Shown piece by piece: positions 57,931-64,000 of a stretch of DNA of 64,000 nucleotides. The translations under genes were made by a program, and so were the position numbers. Each line of letters opens with the position of its first letter. The first letter of the stretch is position 1. The notes under the pieces were generated by a model. The model did no database searches, was not told the origin of the DNA, and saw nothing but the letters and a program-made list of their open reading frames with translations. Source of the DNA: Tillandsia leiboldiana (taxonomy: Eukaryota > Streptophyta > Magnoliopsida > Poales > Bromeliaceae); the NCBI GenBank assembly GCA_029204045.2, contig CM055068.1:32867028-32931027 (forward strand), written 5' to 3'.

Positions 57931-58105
57931 GAATCCACGATCTGCGCCCAACGCCGAATCCACGGCGTCCAACGTCGAATCCACGACGTCCGACCGAATC
58001 CACGGTCTTCACCCAATAGCACCCTTCGAATCCACGAACGTGCCTCGCTCCGAATCCACGAGAGCGGTTGAACCTTGAATCCACAAGGACACGCGAATCC
58101 ACGCG
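57931..58105 (-). repeat. Array of mini-hairpins with conserved GAATCCAC loop
   Basis: GAATCCAC occurs eight times (57931, 57956, 57977, 57996, 58028, 58052, 58077, 58095). Seven copies are flanked by complementary arms that differ from copy to copy: ACGCC/GGCGT, ACGTC/GACGT, GACC/GGTC, TTC/GAA (plus GCAC/GTGC), CGCT/AGCG, CCTT/AAGG and CGC/GCG. In the element's RNA the loop reads GUGGAUUC. It lies about 300-450 nt downstream of the TATA box, so in the leader. Confidence 0.85.
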
Positions 58106-58386
58106 CCGATTTTTGGGGTAAATCGTTGTTTTGGGTGGTGATGATCCGCCGAATACTTAGATCAAAGATAGATCGGAAATACCATCTAAGTATTCATTAG
58201 TTTGATTCAACTCGAGATGTGAGTATGAAAACCTAGAATCAAACTAATCAATATAGATGAAGAAACATAGAGTATTCTCTAATGATTTCCTTTCTTCTCT
58301 ATATGTGGATCTATAGCCGTATAAAATGGTATATGAAAATGACGGCTATAGACTCTGTGGATCCCACGTAGAAAAAGAGTCATAGG

Positions 58387-58399
58387 GTGTATTTATAGG
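58387..58399 (-). promoter_or_regulatory. TATA box of the SIRE LTR
   Basis: CCTATAAATACAC on the minus strand, about 65 bp downstream of the palindrome array. Confidence 0.65.
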
Positions 58400-58463
58400 T
58401 TAGAAACCCTAGGAAGGAGATAAGAATCAAAAACCTAACATTTCTGGAAATTTTATGGACGGC

Positions 58464-58744
58464 GATCTGGATCAGACTAGCTAGGATCCGGATCGTCGTA
58501 ACGAGACAGCCAGTTCCAGAAAAATGAAGGTTCGGGATCCGGATCGAAGTTCACGATCCGGATCGTTCTTACAGTTTACCAAACATCAACGTTCGGGATC
58601 CGGATTGCGAAGCATGATCCGGATCGTTCAAGGAAAATGGTAAACTCACTGTTCGGGATCCGGATCAAGAGACTACGATCCGGATTGAACTGGTGTATGA
58701 ACGAACCACCTTCGGGATCCGGATCGAACAACCTGATCCGGATC
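58464..58744 (-). repeat. Paired GATCCGGATC palindromes upstream of the LTR TATA box
   Basis: Ten sites (three with one changed base) lie in five pairs, at 58464/58485, 58536/58555, 58597/58616, 58657/58677 and 58716/58735. Sites within a pair start 19-21 bp apart and pairs repeat about every 60 bp. Each pair is introduced by TTCGGGATCC on the plus strand, except the first. Confidence 0.92.
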
Positions 58745-58971
58745 CTGAACATGTCCCAAGTCCAGTTTTTGATTTTTATGCAATGAAAGATTCTTCCAAG
58801 TGTTTCTACACTACAAGAAGTATTCGGATCACACAAAATATTTAGTTAAACATACCTGATCCTTTTGAATTCTTCTTTCTTGAGATTGAGTTAAATGATC
58901 CAACTTTCTTCACCTTCAATCTTCAAGACTTGAGACTTTCACGAAACTACGCCAACTCAAATTCCGTAACA

Positions 58972-58983
58972 ATCTCCCCCTTT
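58972..58983 (-). other. Polypurine tract of the SIRE element
   Basis: AAAGGGGGAGAT on the minus strand abuts the LTR start TGTTACGG. A second, longer purine run, AAAAAGGGGGAGAGAG, lies at 59504-59519. Confidence 0.85.
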
Positions 58984-59667
58984 GGCGGTTTCGTGACAAA
59001 ACATAGATCCACTAAAGAAAATTCAAAAAGATATTTTTGTTGCTATCACCATACAACAAAAATTTACAATGGAGATCCAAAAATTTAAATACATGAGATA
59101 AACTCCTAAAACAGACTTTAGACTTAGACATCTGTACTCTCTGCACAAAGAAATCATTCTTGACAAAAAGAGATCGTTAGATACCTCAAGAATATTTAGC
59201 ATACAAAACCTAGTACAGAGATAGAGTTTATCTAATCATCATGACATTTGAGAATTCAGATATGTAAGAGAATCAAAGTTAAAAACCAACATATCTTCTA
59301 TGCATTCAAAAACCAAATGTCAAAATGTTAGTCCAACATCAACTTGTTAGTTATATTACATGCCCAAATAGTTAGTCGAATAGTTAGTCGAGACATGCAA
59401 ACAATCACAAGATGAAAACCAAAGTTGAAGTTGAGATCAGATCATACTTACCTTGATATTTCATCATTCATACCATCATTCATTGTTCAAAGTTCTCTCT
59501 AACTCTCTCCCCCTTTTTGTCACAAAATAAAGCCAAAAATTACATAAGTGGAGAGAATGGTTAACAGTTTAAGTTCGAGAACTAAAAACTCAAATTAAAA
59601 CTTAAAAACCTGCACAACAGAAGTATTTAAGCATATGCATAATAAACAGAAATTAGAAGGATACGGA
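58984..59667 (-). other. Non-coding region between env-like ORF and 3' LTR
   Basis: There is no ORF. It contains the extra purine tract at 59504-59519 and AT-rich sequence. It would form the 3' UTR of the env-like transcript. Confidence 0.6.
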
Positions 59668-61122
59668 TTATTCAGACTCGTCTGAACTGATACAGCCGAG
59701 GATTTGGAAGATCTTCTTTATTCGCTTGTTCATTGCTGATTGATGTTTATTTACCTTCTTTATTTCTTCCTTTACCTCAATTAGTTCATTTGATATACGT
59801 TCTTGCTCGTTGGAGAGCCTTTGCTGTTCTTTATAGATTGAGGTAACAGATGCATCATCATCAGAAGTTGATTGTGGTGCTTCTTGTGCCGGAGGTGCTG
59901 GTTGAACTGGAGGAGCTGCTGCCGGTGCAGAGGTTGTTGCTTGTTGTCGTTGTTCGCGTTGCCGGTGAAGAGGTATGAAAGGTTCATCTGGCTTCGTCGA
60001 AAGAGACTTTACAAATGTTGTGTCATTGATCGTTCCTAAACTGTGCAGATAGGAACTCGCATTTGTGTCAGCTTTAAACTTGCGAAGAATGCGCATGATG
60101 ATCATTGGAAAAGGTAGTCTCTCTGACGGATGAGCTTGCTCCACATATCGTGCCATCCTTGACCAGATGACGTAGGGAATGTTTAAGTTAGCTCCCATTG
60201 CTGCTGCGGGGTTTCCAAGTAGATAAAGGAATATCATTCTTTCCCACCGAAGAACCTTAGTGTTCATGTTTGGAATAATATTGTAACAAACAATGAGATT
60301 TAAGATGCGGTACTCTGGTCGTAGTTCTTTCGAGAAAACGGAGTTTCCTGTCGACCGAGTATCTGGAACACAGATTCCATCAACTACCACTCTCCAGGAG
60401 AAGGTGTTGAAGGCTTGATTCTTCAGGTAATGAGTGCCATCGGCTCGGGCGTCCATCCCTAGTACTTCACCAATTAGCTGAGGCGTTACTTTGATTCTGA
60501 CATTCTTGACTAATGTTTGAAAATCCCGACGCCCGCTTTCCTGATCAACTAGATAGCAGGCATTCTGATAAAACATCCTCACTGAGTGAAGACAATACCC
60601 AGTGGTCTCCGGGAAATCGCAAATGGGAGCAAGACCTCTCTGGTCAAACAAAGTCCCGAACATCTGAGAACGCTGCCTTAAGGCTTTTACATCGACATGC
60701 CTTTCTCCAATGCATTCTCTGTTTTCAAAATCCTTTATTCTAGCCGAGCTGACAAAGTCTTGAGGAGGTGCTTGGCCAGCAGCTGGTTGCTCAATGGTGA
60801 TTCCTCGAGCACTCCCTCTTTTGCGAGCAATACTTTTTCTTCTTGTTTTCCCAGAAGTTTCTTCCATTGGAGCTTTCCCTTTTTCAGCAGCAGTAGGCGG
60901 AGCCTTCGATGTTTCCGCAGGCGCTTTTCCCTTTGAAGCAGTGGGAACAGTCGTTGCTTCAACTTGCAGTTCATCCCAGTCAATTAATTCCGTTTCAGAT
61001 TCTGTATCGGAATCATCTTTAGCTTTCTTCGCTTTCTTAGCCTTCTTAGCCCTCTTGGGCTTGGCGGTGTCTCTTGTATGAACCATTGTGACCAGGAGAA
61101 GGATTAACCAAGAGAGTGCCAT
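59668..61122 (-). CDS. Envelope-like / putative plant transposon protein of the SIRE element
   Basis: The intact ORF has 484 codons from the first ATG. The second ATG at 61086 (MVHTRD) is the more family-like start, since it drops a 12-residue hydrophobic run. Residues about 21-36 are a Lys/Ala-rich KAKKAKKAKK stretch, about 40-120 are acidic then Pro/Ala-rich, and about 130-370 form a conserved globular block (RIKDFENRECIGERHVD, LGMDARADGTHYLK, MIFLYLLGNPAAAMGANL). About 400-425 are Pro/Gln-rich and 428-472 are a predicted coiled coil. The block resembles the 'putative plant transposon protein' domain found after pol in SIRE-type elements. The function is unknown; the name envelope-like reflects position, and no clear membrane anchor is seen. 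Confidence 0.8.
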   Translation of the reverse strand: MALSWLILLLVTMVHTRDTAKPKRAKKAKKAKKAKDDSDTESETELIDWDELQVEATTVPTASKGKAPAETSKAPPTAAEKGKAPMEETSGKTRRKSIARKRGSARGITIEQPAAGQAPPQDFVSSARIKDFENRECIGERHVDVKALRQRSQMFGTLFDQRGLAPICDFPETTGYCLHSVRMFYQNACYLVDQESGRRDFQTLVKNVRIKVTPQLIGEVLGMDARADGTHYLKNQAFNTFSWRVVVDGICVPDTRSTGNSVFSKELRPEYRILNLIVCYNIIPNMNTKVLRWERMIFLYLLGNPAAAMGANLNIPYVIWSRMARYVEQAHPSERLPFPMIIMRILRKFKADTNASSYLHSLGTINDTTFVKSLSTKPDEPFIPLHRQREQRQQATTSAPAAAPPVQPAPPAQEAPQSTSDDDASVTSIYKEQQRLSNEQERISNELIEVKEEIKKVNKHQSAMNKRIKKIFQILGCISSDESE

Positions 61123-61152
61123 TGATCAAAGTGCTTGAGTTAAGAAGGTGTC

Positions 61153-61523
61153 CTGTGAAAACCAACTCAAGAACACAAAAATTCTTAGTTTTCAAAAATT
61201 GTATCCAAAGAATCATTATCATGTAGAGAGATTAAGAATCAAATTAGTTTTGCAAAAGGACTTTTAAAAATAGATCAATTGCATGATTTTCGAAAATCCT
61301 TATTATATGCCCTAAGACCGAAAATTTAGAAATCAAAGCCTAAAAATCCGTTAATCAGGAGAATACCTAGCATATAATCAAAACTAATCTACCCAGAGTT
61401 CTTATTTCAAAAGAAATTTGATCAAAAACCATCCACAAACAAAGTTGATCCAAGAAATTCATCACGTTTGAGGAGGAAAAGAGAAAACGGTGAAAAACCG
61501 AGATTTTGATCAATAAAACTTAC
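61153..61523 (-). other. Predicted 5'-UTR intron of the env-like gene
   Basis: On the minus strand the donor CCAA|GTAAGTTTT (GT at 61523-61522) pairs with the acceptor GGTTTTCACAG|GACACC ending at 61153, after a T-rich run. Exon 2 then begins 30 nt before the ATG at 61122. Confidence 0.5.
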
Positions 61524-61640
61524 TTGGAGTTGAAGAACCTGAGTTTGAAAGCTTCCAGGAAGGATGAAATCTAGAGAGAGAGGCTCTGGAAACTTTGGAA
61601 CAAAAAGATTGGAGTAAAGAAATCAAAAACCCCTTTCGTT

Positions 61641-61750
61641 CCTTATAAAACCTAGCCGCGATCCGGATCAGTTCATAACTGCGATCCGGATCGGCTACCC
61701 GCAGTAAGAAACTGCGTTCGGGATCCGGATCATTTACCCTGATCCGGATC
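61641..61750 (-). promoter_or_regulatory. Predicted internal promoter of the env-like gene
   Basis: Two pairs of GATCCGGATC (61741/61722 and 61683/61660) are followed on the minus strand by GCTAGGTTTTATAAGG, with a TATA-like TTTTATAAGG at 61650-61641. Spacing within pairs (19 and 23 bp) and between pairs (about 60 bp) matches the LTR array at 58464-58744. The ORF lies about 520 bp downstream, with an intron in between. Confidence 0.5.
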
Positions 61751-62690
61751 GGCCCCAACTTTTTCTTTAGAAAATTTCAGAGAAATTCAGGAAAATCCAG
61801 AAAAAGATTGTAAGCACAAATGTGTATCAACTTTAAACAAAAATCATCGTTTCATACAACAAGAATTAGATTATGCCAAATCTATCAATAATATCCAAAA
61901 ATGAAACGAAAATTTACAAAAATTAAATCCCTTAAAGTTGAACACCTTCAATCACATCTAACTTGATCTTATGAGTAATGCCTTTATCAAATCATCAATT
62001 CAGTAAAGAAAATGAAATACAAAGATCAATAGATGTTTGAAATCCCAAATATAATAGATAATATATCTAGACAATCTGTTGAAGAGAGTGGCTCTTTGAG
62101 CATCTTTCATTAAAAACCCACCTTATACCAACCTTGAAATTTGACAGAGTCAAGTATTTCAACATGCATTTTACTTAATCAAAAATTTGAACAACCATGC
62201 TTGGTATACATGTGGTAGCTGCACACAATACTCGGACGACCGAGGTGGTAGCTCTTTCCTCCATGTGGTGGTAGTTTTCACACTCCTCATTGGGATGTAA
62301 CTCTTTCCACATCTTTTGAGCATTTTACCTTTTCTAAGACTCCCCCTCAATTGGCTATCAATTATTTAAGATATAAAGTATTCAACCAAATATTGATCTC
62401 GATTTCATACTCGACTAAGCAGTCAAATAAGATAATGACTATACCAAGAGATCATAGAGAGAGAAATTGACTTTGATCACTTTAGAAGATGATTTAATTA
62501 ACATAAATGATCATTGCAACAGTGAAATATTATGATGGCAAAAGCATAATAAATTTCTAAATGTGCGAAAAGATGCAATTAAAGTCAATTATGATCTATG
62601 CTCAATTAATGTCCTATGTACAAACATAGATAATGAACAAAACAAAAACAAATACAAAACCTATCCTAAGCAAAGATTTCAAAAAGAAGA
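61751..62690 (-). other. Spacer between pol and the env-like promoter
   Basis: This is AT-rich and non-coding on both strands. It contains CATGTGGTGGTAG-type words near 62260-62280 but no recognised element. Because it separates pol from the env-like ORF, read-through translation between them is not possible in this copy. Confidence 0.6.
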
Positions 62691-64000
62691 TTACTTCAAA
62701 GAAAGCATCCCAATTGCTTTTCGTAAATGAATAAAACGTTTTTGATCCAAAGGTTTTGTTAGAATGTCAGCTAATTGATCCTCAGTTGAAATATATGAAA
62801 GTTGAAGAGTATTTGATTCAACTAGCTCTCTAAGAAAATGATATCTAAGTTCAATATGTTTTGTTCTAGAGTGCAACACAGGGTTTTTAGAAATGTTAAT
62901 AGCACTAGTGTTGTCACAAAGTATTGTTACCGAAGATGCTGAAATGCGGAAGTCGCTCAGTACGCTTTTCATCCAAATGAGTTGAGTTGAGCAACTTCCA
63001 GCTGAAATGTATTCCGCTTCGGCAGTCGAGAGTGCTATGCAGTTCTGCTTTTTACTATGCCATGCAACAAGGCAATGGCCAAGATAGAAGCATGCACCAC
63101 TCGTGCTTTTCCGATCATCCACTGATCCTGCCCAATCGGCATCTGAGTATCCAACAATATCCAAACTTGTTCCCATAGGATACCAAATTCCGAAATTAAT
63201 TGATCCTTTGATATACCGGATGATCCTTTTCACCGCTTTCAGGTGAACCTCCTTTGGTGCTGATTGATATCTCGCGCAAATCCCAACACCAAAAGATATA
63301 TCCGGGCGACTAGCCGTGAGGTAAAGTAGACTTCCAATCATACTTCGATACAATTTCTCGTCTACATTCTCACTATGTGATTCACTTCCAAGTCCCTTGT
63401 GGCTAGTTCCCATTGGAGTCGGAAAATCTTTACAATTTTCTAGATCAAACTTTTTGACCAACTCCATAGCATACTTGGATTGACTCAAGTGAATACCTTC
63501 ATCATTTTGTTTAATTTGCAATCCAAGAAAATAAGTCAATTCACCCATCATGGACATCTCAAATTCGCTTTCCATGGTCTCCGCGAATTTAGAAGCATCG
63601 TTATCTCTTGTTGCGCCAAATACTATGTCATCGACATATATTTGTGCTACAATGAAATTGTTTTGATAATGCTTCACAAAGAGAGTCCTATCAGCTCCCC
63701 CTCGAGTATAGCCCTTCTCCAAAAGGTGCTTTGTTAACCTTTCGTACCATGCTCGCGGTGCTTGTTTCAGACCATAAAGAGCCTTTTTCAAACGAAAAAC
63801 ATGGTTAGGTTGTTTATGATCTACAAAACCTTTCAGTTGAGCCACATAAACTTCCTCATTTAAAAACCCATTTAGAAATGCGCTCTTAACGTCCATTTGA
63901 AATAATTTGATTTTAAAATGACAGGCAATAGCAAACAGTATACGAATGGACTCGAGTCTAGCTACAGGGGCGAATGTTTCGTCAAAGTCTATACCTTCTA
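62691..64000 (-). CDS. pol: Ty1/copia Pol, C-terminal part: reverse transcriptase and RNase H (partial)
   Basis: The frame is open from the window edge (64000) to a stop at 62693-62691, at least 436 codons. Reverse transcriptase copies the element's RNA and RNase H removes the template. The RT part has FDETFAPVARLESIR, MDVKSAFLNG, LKKALYGLKQAPRAWY and the catalytic YVDD (about codons 121-124 of the visible part). RNase H follows with DADWAGSVDDRKSTSG, LSTAEAEYIS (the Glu motif), CDNTSAI and the terminal LADILTKPL block, all standard for copia. No stop or frameshift is seen, so this copy could still be functional. Gag, protease and integrase lie to the right, outside the window. Confidence 0.95.
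   Translation of the reverse strand, partial: EGIDFDETFAPVARLESIRILFAIACHFKIKLFQMDVKSAFLNGFLNEEVYVAQLKGFVDHKQPNHVFRLKKALYGLKQAPRAWYERLTKHLLEKGYTRGGADRTLFVKHYQNNFIVAQIYVDDIVFGATRDNDASKFAETMESEFEMSMMGELTYFLGLQIKQNDEGIHLSQSKYAMELVKKFDLENCKDFPTPMGTSHKGLGSESHSENVDEKLYRSMIGSLLYLTASRPDISFGVGICARYQSAPKEVHLKAVKRIIRYIKGSINFGIWYPMGTSLDIVGYSDADWAGSVDDRKSTSGACFYLGHCLVAWHSKKQNCIALSTAEAEYISAGSCSTQLIWMKSVLSDFRISASSVTILCDNTSAINISKNPVLHSRTKHIELRYHFLRELVESNTLQLSYISTEDQLADILTKPLDQKRFIHLRKAIGMLSLK

Larger units (their letters stand above)
57628..58971 (-). repeat. 3' LTR of the SIRE-type element (1344 bp)
   Basis: Read on the minus strand it starts TGTTACGGAATTTG at 58971, directly after the polypurine tract, and ends CCCAACA at 57628. 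It holds a palindrome array (58464-58744), a TATA box (58387-58399) and, in the part that would be transcribed, a hairpin array (57931-58105). The open frames at 57854-58102 and 58576-58836 are by-products of these arrays. Confidence 0.88.
57628..64000 (-). mobile_element. SIRE/Maximus-type Ty1/copia element, 3' half
   Basis: On the minus strand the order is pol (RT, RNase H), spacer, envelope-like ORF, 3' non-coding region, polypurine tract and LTR, the order of SIRE-type plant copia elements. The CACCTAGAGGGGGGTGAATAGG box near 57670 is typical of SIRE LTR ends. The 5' half, including gag, protease, integrase and the 5' LTR, lies to the right of the window. Confidence 0.9.

Noticed and set aside
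57854..58102. 82-aa minus-strand ORF rich in VDS and RGF repeats
   Set aside because: It is the translation of the GAATCCAC hairpin array; the DNA pattern, not the peptide, is conserved.
61510..61758. 82-aa minus-strand ORF with IRIR and DPDP repeats
   Set aside because: It results from GATCCGGATC palindromes; it overlaps the proposed promoter and 5' UTR of the env-like gene.

Overview
The window is nuclear DNA of a flowering plant. It holds one intron-containing plant transcription-factor gene (group XI bHLH), plant-type Ty3/gypsy and Ty1/copia retrotransposons, plant telomere-type repeats (CCCTAAA) and a plant MITE load. The SIRE-type copia LTR and the very long Tekay/Del-type LTRs lean towards a monocot, but the species cannot be fixed from the sequence.

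Layout. Bases 1-33254 are a nest of related Ty3/gypsy (Tekay/Del chromovirus-like) elements with LTRs of about 4 kb and internal regions of only 2.3-2.9 kb. An outer + element (5' LTR truncated by the window edge, 3' LTR 29089-33088) contains a - element (4332-28599, TSD GGAAC). That contains a complete + element (8637-19638, TSD GCCGA) in its internal region and a 2.9-kb solo LTR of a second family (25188-28104, TSD ACGTG) in its 5' LTR. The outer element sits in the end of a still older LTR (33089-33254), which interrupts the integrase of a Tat-type gypsy element (33254-34329 and 37164-38563). The Tat element is also split by another second-family solo LTR (34335-37158, TSD CCGCC). Only a gag survives well (19883-21424, - strand); pol is reduced to scraps, so these look like non-autonomous gag-carrying elements.

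From 38564 to about 45250 lies AT-rich intergenic DNA. It has a 601-bp MULE-like inverted-repeat element with a telomere-repeat core, three small MITE-like copies, a 180-200-bp AT-rich tandem array and a long (AT)n tract. A bHLH gene (LRL/UNE12 group) follows on the + strand: 5'-UTR exon ending at 45491, a 2.3-kb UTR intron, and eight coding exons from 47921 to 51815 (494 codons). From 52.7 to 57.6 kb come an unclassified repeat, a second Tat LTR and more second-family LTR pieces with an 84-bp GC-rich minisatellite.

The last 6.4 kb is the 3' half of a SIRE/Maximus-type copia element on the - strand: the end of pol (RT/RNase H), a spacer, an envelope-like ORF, a polypurine tract and a 1.34-kb LTR. 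This is where the most unusual structures lie. The env-like ORF has what looks like its own promoter and 5'-UTR intron, carrying the same paired GATCCGGATC palindromes as the LTR promoter. The transcribed part of the LTR holds an array of small hairpins that keep one loop sequence while their stems vary and co-vary.
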